From Candidatus Woesearchaeota archaeon (GTDB taxonomy: Archaea; Nanobdellota; Nanobdellia; Woesearchaeales; UBA525), in contig RFKA01000052.1 of assembly GCA_003694385.1 (NCBI GenBank), positions 1-14,234 of the forward strand: a DNA stretch of 14,234 bases. The letters are read 5' to 3'. A program made the translations under genes and the position numbers. This document shows positions 6,101 to 12,826 of this stretch, one piece after another. Every line of letters starts with the position of its first letter. Position 1 is the stretch's first letter. Below the pieces are notes generated by a model. It was not told the origin of the DNA and did no database searches. It was given only the letters and a program-made list of their open reading frames with translations.

Positions 6101-7093
6101 TTAGCGCCAGGTGACGCGCACGTCATCAGTACGCTCGTAGGGGTGTGTCGCGAGCGTTCTCGGGTCGTCACTCACCCCCCCTTTTGTGTGCATGAGCCAA
6201 CCTGTCCACGCAATCATTGCCGCGTTGTCAAGGAGAAGGTTGTTCGGCGGGATGAAACACCGCGCATTCCGGTCTTCACACATTATCTGCGCCATTGCCT
6301 GCAGCCGCTTGTTGCACGCCACGCCGCCGCCGAGGACGAGCTCGTCCTTGTCGCAGTGCGCCATCGCCCGCTCGGCCACCTCGACGAGCATCGCGAATAC
6401 CGTCTCCTGCACAGAGAAACAGATATCTTCTCTGCTATACCGGCCGAGCACTTTCCGCTCGAGGTAAGTAAGGATGCCACTGAACGCAACATCCATTCCC
6501 TTCACGCTATACGGGAGCGTGATAAGCTGCGCACCCTTCTCAGCGAAAGTCTCAATGATGGGGCCGCCCGGGAAGCCAATGCCGAGCTTGCGCGCAAAGG
6601 TGTCAAGGAAGTTCCCAATGCCAATGTCGAGCGTCTCGCCGAAGATGCGGTACTTTCCGCCGTCGTAGGCGATGACCTGCGTGTTCGCGCCACTGCAGTA
6701 GAGCAGCACAGGGTCTCGCGCTGACGTGATGAGGCTTGCGACTTCGAGATGGGCGATGCAGTGATTGACGCCGACGATTGGCTTTTTATGCAGGAGGGCG
6801 AGGCTGCGCGCGAAGATGACGCCGGCTTTGAGTGCGTGGCCGAGCCCCGGGGCATTGCTCACTGCAATGAGCGCGATGTCCTGCATCGTCACGCGCGCTT
6901 CGGCAAGCGCCTTTGTGAGCACTGCTGCGCACACCGCTTCGTGGTGCTCCGCGAGCTTGACGGGGATGAGCCCTCCTTGCTTCGTCTTGTACATATCGCG
7001 GACGTTCGCGAGGATGCGCTTCTTTGTCCCGGACACTGCGAGGACGGCCGCGCCGAACGTGTGCGCTGTCGCCTCGATACCGAGGATGTACAT
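6101..7093 (-). CDS. kae1: Kae1, KEOPS tRNA N6-threonylcarbamoyladenosine transferase subunit
   Basis: Catalytic subunit of KEOPS, which transfers the threonylcarbamoyl group to A37 of ANN-decoding tRNAs. The protein has 330 residues, the usual length for the Kae1 domain alone. The ASKHA-fold start GIEATAHTFG (5-14) is the archaeal/eukaryotic form. His111 and His115 (NHCIAH) and Asp289 (LLLDNAAMIAW) are the metal ligands. SGANTQV (134-140), DIGIGNFLD (156-164) and GGGVACNKRL (255-264) are nucleotide- and phosphate-contacting motifs. The Bud32 kinase often fused at the C-terminus in archaea is absent, and no Bud32, Cgi121 or Pcc1 is nearby. The ATG at 7093 is exactly 26 bases from the centre of a TATA box, so the mRNA is probably leaderless. 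The gene lies 22 bases after a small gene on the same strand. Confidence 0.97.
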   Translation of the reverse strand: MYILGIEATAHTFGAAVLAVSGTKKRILANVRDMYKTKQGGLIPVKLAEHHEAVCAAVLTKALAEARVTMQDIALIAVSNAPGLGHALKAGVIFARSLALLHKKPIVGVNHCIAHLEVASLITSARDPVLLYCSGANTQVIAYDGGKYRIFGETLDIGIGNFLDTFARKLGIGFPGGPIIETFAEKGAQLITLPYSVKGMDVAFSGILTYLERKVLGRYSREDICFSVQETVFAMLVEVAERAMAHCDKDELVLGGGVACNKRLQAMAQIMCEDRNARCFIPPNNLLLDNAAMIAWTGWLMHTKGGVSDDPRTLATHPYERTDDVRVTWR

Positions 7094-7115
7094 GTGTTGG
7101 GGGAGAACAGGGGGC

Positions 7116-7122
7116 TTAAAAA
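7116..7122 (-). promoter_or_regulatory. TATA box of kae1, overlapping the stop of the upstream gene
   Basis: On the minus strand TTTTTAA is centred at 7119, 26 bases before the kae1 A at 7093. The last three bases of this box are the TAA stop codon of the 80-residue gene upstream. kae1 can therefore be transcribed on its own as well as by read-through. Confidence 0.75.
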
Positions 7123-7358
7123 GCGTTCTGCTCGAGCGCTCTCACTGACGATAGCAGGAGGGTCGCCGCGGCTGGTGAGAGGAGGCCCTCCTCGACGAGC
7201 CTGTGCACGATTTCTTCGAGGGGGCGGCCGGCGCCACTCACGCCAGAAAGCACATCGAGCGCCGCGTGGCGGAGAGCTGCCGCAGTCTCTGTGTCGCACT
7301 GGGCTGCGAGCTCATGAATGTCAATGAGCACGTCACACGCGCTGTTCCTCAAGCACAT
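7116..7358 (-). CDS. Unknown 80-residue helical protein
   Basis: I do not recognise this family. From the ATG at 7358 the product has 80 residues and no signal or membrane segment. It looks all-helical, with a run LIDIHELAAQ (about 10-19), a Gly/Ala turn near the middle, and EEIVHRLVEEGLLSPAAATL before the end. The minus frame is open much further upstream, but that part overlaps the HD protein in antisense and has the Ser/Arg-rich composition of a shadow frame, so I restrict the gene to the C-terminal part. The start is supported by an A-tract at 7381-7387 centred 26 bases upstream and by AAGAAGAG just before the ATG. It precedes kae1 on the same strand. A tRNA- or KEOPS-related role is only suggested by position. 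Confidence 0.6.
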   Translation of the reverse strand: MCLRNSACDVLIDIHELAAQCDTETAAALRHAALDVLSGVSGAGRPLEEIVHRLVEEGLLSPAAATLLLSSVRALEQNAF

Positions 7359-7380
7359 CTCTTCTTTATGTGCATAGTTC

Positions 7381-7387
7381 TTTTTTT
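7381..7387 (-). promoter_or_regulatory. Weak A-tract promoter of the 80-residue gene
   Basis: AAAAAAA on the minus strand is centred 26 bases before the ATG at 7358. It is a poor TATA match, kept only because the spacing agrees with other genes here. Confidence 0.35.
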
Positions 7388-7426
7388 GTGCGTATGCCGC
7401 CTCTTTCAGTAAGCTTACCGGGAAAG

Positions 7427-7434
7427 CATAAAAA
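7427..7434 (+). promoter_or_regulatory. TATA box of the HD-domain gene
   Basis: CATAAAAA is centred at 7430.5, 26 bases before the in-frame GTG at 7456. An upstream in-frame GTG at 7441 would lie ahead of the transcription start. This supports a leaderless GTG start at 7456. Confidence 0.7.
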
Positions 7435-7455
7435 CCCTCCGTGCATTGTCCTCGT

Positions 7456-8568
7456 GTGGACCCTTTACTCGCAGCACTCAGAGAACTCCATATTCGCGGC
7501 ACGAAGGGAGAAGAGCTCGCCTTCGAAGAACTCAAGCAGCAGACGGTGCGCGAGCTTAAGGAGAACGAGCGGCGCGTGCTCGAACATCTCGTGCGCCACC
7601 ATCCCCCAACGTGGAAGCACTCCTTCATGGTCATGCATGACGCCGTGTGGCTTGCCGAGCGGCTCGGACTCTCTGCGGATGATGTGCAGGCCATCAGGCT
7701 CGCCGCTCTCTGTCATGACGTCGGCAAGCTCGACATCCACCCTTTGCTCCTCGACTTACCAAGAAGCGACCACATCGCCATCTGCAAGAAGAAGCACGGG
7801 CGCGTCCTGCCAGGGAAACTCACAAAACAGTTCACTCTCTATGACATGATCCTCTACCTTGCAGCGCAGGCGCCAAACCAACAGGCGGCGCGGAAGCTCA
7901 TCAGGAATTTTGAGCAATGGCTTCGCGAGCGCAAGCTTGACGACTTTCTGCACCGCTCCGCCTATGAGTACCTCGTCCACCACCAAGAGGCATCAGCGCG
8001 CATCCTGCGCGAGTACGGTATTGATGGTCGGATTATCCGTTATGCGGCGACCCACCATCCCGAGTACCTTGACGCCGCCAAGCGAAAAGCTGCGCCCCGC
8101 TATGCCCAGCTCATCACCATCGCCGACAAATTCAACGCGATGATACAGAGTGAGGGGGTGCGCCCCTACGCGAACCGCCTCCTCCGCGTGGAGGCCCTGA
8201 CAATCATCCTTCATGAGCTCAAACAAGATTTTCACGCAGGAGTGTTTCACTCGTTCGCTCGCCGAGCGCTCGCGGAGCTCGCAGCACGTCATCTCCCCTC
8301 GGGCATTGTGGAGGAACTCGTGCCGCGTGTCGAGCGGAGCATAGGCTTGCTGCGGCGCGCCCTGAAGACCCAATCGTTCAGCCCTGACGCGCAGGCTGTG
8401 CGCGAGGCGCAGCGACTCGCTGCAGCAATCGTCGCGGTTCTCACGCTGTGCGATGAGCTGCACGTCACTCTTGAGCACCATCTTTTGCGCACGCTCGATG
8501 AATACGAAGAGGAACTCCTGCGCCTCAGTGGCACGGTTTTTCACGGAATCGGGACGTCTGTGGCGTGA
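7456..8568 (+). CDS. HD-GYP-like metal-dependent phosphohydrolase
   Basis: Probably a cytoplasmic metal-dependent phosphohydrolase of 370 residues. HD-superfamily ligands are visible: His55 (WKHS), His87-Asp88 in CHDVGKLDI, His175/176 (HHQEAS), His200-His201 (THHPEY) and Asp224 (IADKFNAMI). The order HDxGK, HH and IADxxxAM is that of the HD-GYP group, but the DGxGYP motif after the second HH is missing; PEYLDAAKRKAAPRY stands there. About 65 residues (105-170) are inserted between the HD pair and the next ligands. The C-terminal 120 residues are helical with no motif I know. Neither substrate nor partner can be deduced, and a c-di-GMP role is doubtful because GYP is absent. A T run (8577-8581) follows the stop. 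Confidence 0.8.
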   Translation: MDPLLAALRELHIRGTKGEELAFEELKQQTVRELKENERRVLEHLVRHHPPTWKHSFMVMHDAVWLAERLGLSADDVQAIRLAALCHDVGKLDIHPLLLDLPRSDHIAICKKKHGRVLPGKLTKQFTLYDMILYLAAQAPNQQAARKLIRNFEQWLRERKLDDFLHRSAYEYLVHHQEASARILREYGIDGRIIRYAATHHPEYLDAAKRKAAPRYAQLITIADKFNAMIQSEGVRPYANRLLRVEALTIILHELKQDFHAGVFHSFARRALAELAARHLPSGIVEELVPRVERSIGLLRRALKTQSFSPDAQAVREAQRLAAAIVAVLTLCDELHVTLEHHLLRTLDEYEEELLRLSGTVFHGIGTSVA

Positions 8569-8573
8569 AATTC

Positions 8574-8582
8574 CTCTTTTTC
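8574..8582 (+). terminator. T-run terminator after the HD gene
   Basis: CTCTTTTTC begins six bases after the TGA at 8566-8568 and lies ahead of the next promoter. Such short T runs are typical archaeal terminators. Confidence 0.5.
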
Positions 8583-8591
8583 GAGCATAAC

Positions 8592-8599
8592 TATTTATA
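8592..8599 (+). promoter_or_regulatory. TATA box of the deoxyribosyltransferase-like gene
   Basis: TATTTATA is centred at 8595.5, placing transcription start near 8622. This lies after the TTG at 8611 and 58 bases before the ATG at 8680, so the gene would have an untranslated leader, unlike its neighbours. Confidence 0.65.
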
Positions 8600-8643
8600 G
8601 AAGTGGTTCTTTGAAAGTAGATAAGTCCTCATTGGAGAAGGGT

Positions 8644-8675
8644 GACAGCGAAGGGGTTTGTGCTGTCGGGGGTGG
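8644..8675 (+). promoter_or_regulatory. Leader hairpin and Shine-Dalgarno site
   Basis: GACAGC (8644-8649) pairs perfectly with GCTGTC (8662-8667) around a 12-base loop. The next bases, GGGGGTGG at 8668-8675, form the ribosome binding site of the ATG at 8680. The hairpin therefore abuts the Shine-Dalgarno site. This favours ATG 8680 as start and could affect translation. Confidence 0.5.
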
Positions 8676-8679
8676 AAGC

Positions 8680-9783
8680 ATGCTCTATATTGCGCAAGAG
8701 AGACGAACAATTCTCGACCCTCCCGTGCGGGCGCTTGCCGAGACAATTAATCCTGAATCACGGGTTGCGGAACTCACCTACGTATTCACGCGTCTCTGTG
8801 AGCTCTCTCGTTCAGGAGCAACGCTCCCCACGGACCAGTGTGGCTCGCCTCGCGAAGAACAGTTGCGCACAAAAATCAATAGTGTTGCGAGGAGAATCAG
8901 CAAGCGAAAACGGGCGGGGGAGCTCGGCTATGTCTTCACCAACCTCCTCTTGCTCACGTTGCCAAAAGATGATGGCCGTTACCATGCGCAGAACACAGGC
9001 ATTATCAGTATGGCTCTGCAGCAAGTCGCGCCGCGAAGCGGGGGCCTAGAGCAACTCATCGGGCAAGCCACCCCTTTGAGTGAAGAACACGGTGCCTTGA
9101 TGAACACCTTGCTCCAGTACCACCAGCGCGTCCTTGGGGAGGAGGAGAGTTGGAAGCGGCTCATGAGTGGCGACCTCGCAGTGTACGCGCAACAGAAGAA
9201 AAAGACGCTCTACCTGTCTCACCCGACGAAGGAACGGTTCAAGGTGCGCGAGGAGATTCAGCCGCAGATAGAGGAGTTGGGCTTCCGCGTCATCAATCCT
9301 TTTCTGCTCGGCGGACGCGAGCACATCCTCTTTGACAAGGAGCTCATGGGGCGCATGTCAGAACTCTTTCGGCGAGAAGCTGAGCAAGCAGACCCTGAAG
9401 AGATGGTGGTTATGGAACTCGGGGCGATCAGGAAGGCTGACGGCGTCTTCGCTTACGTCCCCTATGAAACCACGGGCACGCAGATTGAAATATGGTACAA
9501 TTCTGTTGACCTGCAACGAGGGAAGCCCGCGACATTCGTTCTCGTTGATACAACGAAAGAAAATGAGCACTTCCTCAGGCACCCTTGGCTCTTGACCTCT
9601 TGTGATCCTTCGAGTGATTTTGAGGAGCTCAAAGAACGGCTCTTACGCTGGAAAGAGAGTGCCCCTTCTGATGGCGACGCCAGTGAGGCTGAGAAACACA
9701 TTACTGCAGCGAGTGACCTCGAGGAGTTCATGCGTTTCGCGAGGGCCCATGAAGAAGAAACAACTGTCAATAGCGAGGAGTGA
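8680..9783 (+). CDS. Protein with duplicated N-terminal motif and nucleoside 2-deoxyribosyltransferase-like domain
   Basis: The protein has 367 residues and is cytoplasmic. Residues about 175-305 look like the Rossmann-like fold of nucleoside 2-deoxyribosyltransferases and the related DUF4406 group. KTLYLSHPTKERF (175-187) is the first strand and loop, EELGFRVINPF (198-208) the second strand, IRKADGVFAYVP (250-261) the third. GTQIEIWYN (266-274) carries the acidic residue (Glu270) where these enzymes keep their nucleophile, and GKPATFVLVD (281-290) is the last strand. The first 170 residues are helical and contain the same motif twice, 50 residues apart: RVAELTYVFTRLCEL (28-42) and RAGELGYVFTNLLLL (78-92). 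I do not know this N-terminal domain. The tail (about 325-367) is acidic. Possible roles are nucleotide salvage, cleanup or signalling; the substrate is unknown. Start: ATG 8680 with GGGGGTGG; TTG 8611 or TTG 8632 are less likely. Confidence 0.75.
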   Translation: MLYIAQERRTILDPPVRALAETINPESRVAELTYVFTRLCELSRSGATLPTDQCGSPREEQLRTKINSVARRISKRKRAGELGYVFTNLLLLTLPKDDGRYHAQNTGIISMALQQVAPRSGGLEQLIGQATPLSEEHGALMNTLLQYHQRVLGEEESWKRLMSGDLAVYAQQKKKTLYLSHPTKERFKVREEIQPQIEELGFRVINPFLLGGREHILFDKELMGRMSELFRREAEQADPEEMVVMELGAIRKADGVFAYVPYETTGTQIEIWYNSVDLQRGKPATFVLVDTTKENEHFLRHPWLLTSCDPSSDFEELKERLLRWKESAPSDGDASEAEKHITAASDLEEFMRFARAHEEETTVNSEE

Positions 9784-9820
9784 GCGCGTGCACGGTTGTG
9801 TTCTTCTGTGTGGGTAATTC

Positions 9821-9828
9821 TTTTAAAC
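9821..9828 (+). promoter_or_regulatory. TATA box of the exported barrel-like gene
   Basis: TTTTAAAC is centred about 26 bases before 9850, three bases ahead of the ATG at 9853. The in-frame upstream GTG at 9796 lies before the promoter and is rejected. Confidence 0.7.
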
Positions 9829-9852
9829 AAATCATCATTACCCCACTTTACG

Positions 9853-11325
9853 ATGGTAACAAAGAAGGCTCCTTCTTTTTCGAAAGCCGCTCTCGCGGCA
9901 GCACTCACACTGGCAACCGCTGGGGTGGCATCAGCAGGAATTGATGAGGTCAAACTCACGACGACGGACGCGAGTGGCCGCGCCACAACCTACGCCGGCG
10001 TTGAGGGGGAACTCCACGTTGATGCGCGGGCTGTTGACCTCAAAGACAAGCCCTTCACTGAGCCAATCCCCATCACAGAGCAGGGTTGCCTCACCGTGGC
10101 CGTCAAAGGAGACGTGCCGACTGGTGAGCGCATTGATTACCGGCTCATCGACCCAAACGAGCCCGTGACGCAACCACTTGAGCAGCTCTTTCACGATGAA
10201 GACGACATTCCCATCCCTCCGCTCTCCCAGCCAGCTTTCGCGACAGGGAAGAAGCTCTGCCTTACAGACATCATAGATGAGGAGGGAACGCAACGCTTCA
10301 CTGCAGGAGATGTCTTCCTCGTCAGCGTACGGCAGGAAAGCATACCTTCTGCAGGGAGGCCGAGCAGGATCTCGGCGAGCGCCGAGTACCTCGTGCGCGT
10401 CAACCCGGAGCCGCAAACACCCAACACGCCCCGAGAGCCTGTCCAAGAGAGACCTGCTCAACGGCCAAAACTCCCGAGCAGTTATCGCCAGGAAAAGGGG
10501 GTGGGGCGCGGGCAACACCGTGACGCCCTCAAGACCGTCTCGCTTGCCGTCGGCCGGGAAGCACGCACGGAATCGTGGGTCGACGAGTGCACCGGTCCTC
10601 ATGAGCGGGACGGGAATGGCGGGGCGTGGATTGTCGGCTTCGAGTACCTCGGCGACCGTATTCAACTCGACGCGTCGTATCGCTCGCTCAGGACTACTTT
10701 CGCCCCTGAATGGGTTGCGGCGGATGGCGCGCCCGTCCCTCCTGTTGTTGTCACCGGGTCGCGTTCGCAGCTCGTCGTGAAAGGGGATTATCGTCTCTGG
10801 GACGGAACGTTCTCGCTCGGCATCCCCTTCGGTGGTGCCTACGTGAAGAGCACGCTCATCGTCGATGACCCCTTCTTCGGCTACGGCCCTGATGAGGTTG
10901 AGGTTGGGAGCGGCCCAAGCCTCTATGCGGGCGCGGAGCTCATTATTGCGCCACGAGGAACATTCAATGGTCCGAGTGTGCGCCTCGGCTACATTGGCCG
11001 TGGCGAGCAGATGAGCACGAAGTTCGGCGACGCGTGGAGCGTGCTCGGCGCTGATAATGAGACGACGCTCCAGCATGGGCCACTCGTCGGCATCCACGTG
11101 CCCTTCGGCAAGCACCGCGTCGACCTCACCTACGAACGACTCGTGGGTGATGCGGAGGGTGAGGAGCACTTCATCGAGGCCCGTGCGCGCTTCGGCATCT
11201 TTGAAGGCCGAAGGGGGCTCTTCCAGCTCGGCGGACGCGCGATCCATTGGGACCGTTCGCTGCGCGCAGCGAGCTGGGAGTCAGACAGCAACACGGTTTT
11301 TATCGAGGGCAGTTACTCCTGGTGA
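9853..11325 (+). CDS. Exported protein with beta-rich, outer-membrane-barrel-like C-terminal half
   Basis: The protein has 490 residues and begins with a clear Sec signal peptide: Lys4-Lys5, a hydrophobic stretch (about 11-24) and VASA before Gly29, a signal peptidase I site. The part at 29-185 is beta-rich with Cys79 and Cys136, perhaps disulfide bonded. A Pro/Gln/Arg-rich linker (185-225) follows. From about 228 to the end, short stretches alternate hydrophobic and polar residues, are separated by Gly/Asp/Asn turns and are rich in Tyr, Trp and Phe: AWIVGFEYLG, IQLDASYRSL, SQLVVKGDYRL, PSVRLGYIGRG, LVGIHVPFGK, HRVDLTYERL, HFIEARARFGIF, LFQLGGRAIHW and TVFIEGSYSW. The chain ends in an aromatic residue (Trp490), as bacterial outer-membrane barrels do. 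I count roughly 10-12 possible strands. I recognise no family. A soluble beta-sandwich or cell-wall protein is the alternative. It is leaderless and converges with the CAP gene, with four bases between the two stops. Confidence 0.75.
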   Translation: MVTKKAPSFSKAALAAALTLATAGVASAGIDEVKLTTTDASGRATTYAGVEGELHVDARAVDLKDKPFTEPIPITEQGCLTVAVKGDVPTGERIDYRLIDPNEPVTQPLEQLFHDEDDIPIPPLSQPAFATGKKLCLTDIIDEEGTQRFTAGDVFLVSVRQESIPSAGRPSRISASAEYLVRVNPEPQTPNTPREPVQERPAQRPKLPSSYRQEKGVGRGQHRDALKTVSLAVGREARTESWVDECTGPHERDGNGGAWIVGFEYLGDRIQLDASYRSLRTTFAPEWVAADGAPVPPVVVTGSRSQLVVKGDYRLWDGTFSLGIPFGGAYVKSTLIVDDPFFGYGPDEVEVGSGPSLYAGAELIIAPRGTFNGPSVRLGYIGRGEQMSTKFGDAWSVLGADNETTLQHGPLVGIHVPFGKHRVDLTYERLVGDAEGEEHFIEARARFGIFEGRRGLFQLGGRAIHWDRSLRAASWESDSNTVFIEGSYSW

Positions 11326-11329
11326 CGCT

Positions 11330-11851
11330 TCAGAGTCCTGCGCGGGGCGTGAAGTACTGTGTTCCTTTGCACTCGAAGAGGTCGCAGGCGACGCCTACGC
11401 CGGTCGCGCTGTATGTGCCCAGCATGGTTGTATAGTGTGGCTTGCTCTCGCGCCAGAGCTCAACCATGCACTTGGCTATCTGGCGGTTCGTTAGTGTCAA
11501 GCCGCAGATTGAGGAGAACCCCACAGGCGTCTCGACGATATTCTCTGCAATGTAGAATCCGTAACGCTCAATGACGCTGTCGATTGGTTGCCGTCGGAAT
11601 GCTTCGTCTTCAGTGAGTTGCCTGTTGTGCCAGAAGAACTGATAGGTGAGCATGCGCTTACTGTACGTTTCGGCGACGTGGCCGAGCACAGAATCAAAGA
11701 CGAGGGGGTTCAACGCGTGCCTGTCGCGCTCCTCATTCACGAGCCGGGCAACTTCTCCCTCAATGACTGTCTCATCGCGTAGCAAGGTGGGGAAGAGCAA
11801 CGCTGCTGAGAGCAGGAGCGCGCCCGCGAGGACGGAGAAAACCCATGTCAT
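11330..11851 (-). CDS. Membrane-anchored CAP (SCP/PR-1-like) domain protein
   Basis: A 173-residue protein with an N-terminal hydrophobic anchor or signal (about 3-22), followed by a CAP domain facing outside. Features of the fold are EVARLVNEERDRHALNPL (33-50), His75 (FFWHN), IAENIVE with Glu103 (101-107), VELWRESKPHYTTML with Glu131 and His139 (130-144), and the closing GVGVACDLFECKGTQYF (151-167). His75, Glu103, Glu131 and His139 match the usual CAP cavity residues. Cys116, 128, 156 and 161 could form two disulfides. Bacterial and archaeal CAP proteins are extracellular, and their activity is mostly unknown. The frame is open further upstream to a GTG at 11956, but a TATA box centred 26 bases from ATG 11851 places the start there, right before the hydrophobic segment. 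Confidence 0.85.
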   Translation of the reverse strand: MTWVFSVLAGALLLSAALLFPTLLRDETVIEGEVARLVNEERDRHALNPLVFDSVLGHVAETYSKRMLTYQFFWHNRQLTEDEAFRRQPIDSVIERYGFYIAENIVETPVGFSSICGLTLTNRQIAKCMVELWRESKPHYTTMLGTYSATGVGVACDLFECKGTQYFTPRAGL

Positions 11852-11872
11852 ACTGTCGAGAGCGCGCCGCAC

Positions 11873-11896
11873 AATATAAGTCTTACGCGCAAGACT
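11873..11896 (-). promoter_or_regulatory. TATA box and adjoining inverted repeat of the CAP gene
   Basis: On the minus strand TTATATT (11873-11879) is centred 26 bases from position 11850, next to the ATG at 11851. Directly upstream is AGTCTT-ACGCGC-AAGACT (11879-11896), a perfect 6-bp inverted repeat lying where a TFB recognition element or operator would be. A longer 9-bp inverted pair, GTCTTACGC (11880-11888) and GCGTAAGAC (11929-11937), shares one arm with it. Confidence 0.55.
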
Positions 11897-12021
11897 CTCC
11901 GTGTAGAGCTTTGTCCAAGGCCTTTCGTGCGTAAGACCTTTGTTGAATCCTTTCACCCGTGAACTCCCTCGTAGCAGGGATTTTGTGCTGGTGGTATCAG
12001 TGGTGTGGTAGACTGGTGGTG

Positions 12022-12048
12022 TTGGGCAGAGTGTATTGGGCAGAGTGT
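12022..12048. repeat. Two 13-bp direct repeats downstream of the ABC operon
   Basis: TTGGGCAGAGTGT occurs at 12022-12034 and 12036-12048. It lies in the G/T-rich gap between the CAP promoter region and the permease stop (roughly 11940-12070). I see no gene there. Confidence 0.8.
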
Positions 12049-12070
12049 GTTGCGCCGGGGCGGATAGCCT

Positions 12071-12826
12071 CTACTCTTTTACGTGCCACCCGCGCCCCAT
12101 TAAGTGGACAGTGAGCGAGAAGCACGCCGCTGCGAGCACGCCTAGCACGAGCGCCCCGAGCCACAGTGGCGCGTCATTACTGCCGAGGATGCCGTAGCGG
12201 AAGCCATCGACGAGATAGAAAACCGGGTTGAAGAGGGTGAGGAATTGCACCGTTGGTGGGAGCACGCTGATGCTGTAGAACACGCCGCCGAGCATTGAGA
12301 GGGGGGTGAGGACGAAGGTATTGATGACGCCGAGGTGGTCGAACTGCTCGGCCCAGAGCGCGATGATGATGCCGAGGCTGCCAAAGATGATGCAGGCGAG
12401 GAGGAAGTACGCGAGTACGGCGCCGATGCTATGGATTTGTGGCGTGACGAAGAATGCTGTCGCGATGAGGATGCTGCCCGCGGTGATGCCGCCACGGACG
12501 ATACCCCCTGCGAGGATGCCGAGCACGAGTTCGCGGTAGCTGAGCGGCATCGTGAGAACGTGTTCGAGGTAGCGCGAATACTTCGCGATGAACACGCTGA
12601 ACGCGCTGTTCTGGTACGCATTGTTCACGACGCTCATCATGACGAGTCCCGGCACGAGGAACGCGAGGTACTCTGTGCTTTGCCCGCGCGCTTTCCCGAT
12701 AACAAAGTGGAAGATGGCGAGGTAGAGGAGGCTGGAAATGACGGGGGGGAAGAGCGCTTGGTTCGCCACCTTGAGGATGCGTGTGACTTCGCGGTGAATC
12801 ACTGTTGAGAGGCCGACCCAATTCAT
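12071..12826 (-). CDS. ABC-2 type exporter permease, YadH-like
   Basis: A 251-residue membrane half of an ABC exporter with about six membrane helices (for example 27-44, 55-70, 101-127, 134-157, 166-188 and 221-241). The sequence follows the YadH group closely: FLVPGLVMMSVVNNAY (56-71), GGIVRGG (107-113), and NTFVLTPLSMLGGVFYS (169-185) followed by LFNPVFYLVDGFRYGILG (198-215), a segment shared with NodJ and YadH. Its ATG overlaps the ATPase stop by four bases (ATGA), so the two are translated together. The cargo is unknown; relatives are linked to lipid, polysaccharide or drug export. Confidence 0.92.
   Translation of the reverse strand: MNWVGLSTVIHREVTRILKVANQALFPPVISSLLYLAIFHFVIGKARGQSTEYLAFLVPGLVMMSVVNNAYQNSAFSVFIAKYSRYLEHVLTMPLSYRELVLGILAGGIVRGGITAGSILIATAFFVTPQIHSIGAVLAYFLLACIIFGSLGIIIALWAEQFDHLGVINTFVLTPLSMLGGVFYSISVLPPTVQFLTLFNPVFYLVDGFRYGILGSNDAPLWLGALVLGVLAAACFSLTVHLMGRGWHVKE

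Noticed and set aside
5767..6114. Plus-strand frame starting in the tRNA and crossing the pyrimidine tract
   Set aside because: It begins inside tRNA-Val, and the Phe/Leu/Ser stretch only reflects the T/C-rich DNA; no promoter or ribosome site fits.
7359..7694. Upstream extension of the 80-residue minus-strand gene to 192 residues
   Set aside because: The extension is antisense to the HD gene and its promoter and is Ser/Arg-rich, unlike the C-terminal part.
9931..11247. Long minus-strand frame (438 residues) opposite the barrel-like gene
   Set aside because: It is antisense to a gene with signal peptide and TATA box, is Glu/Arg/Ala-rich as expected for a shadow, and has no motif or promoter of its own.
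11852..11956. N-terminal extension of the CAP protein to a GTG at 11956
   Set aside because: A TATA box and inverted repeat lie within it, and the ATG at 11851 has the correct spacing and begins right at the hydrophobic anchor.
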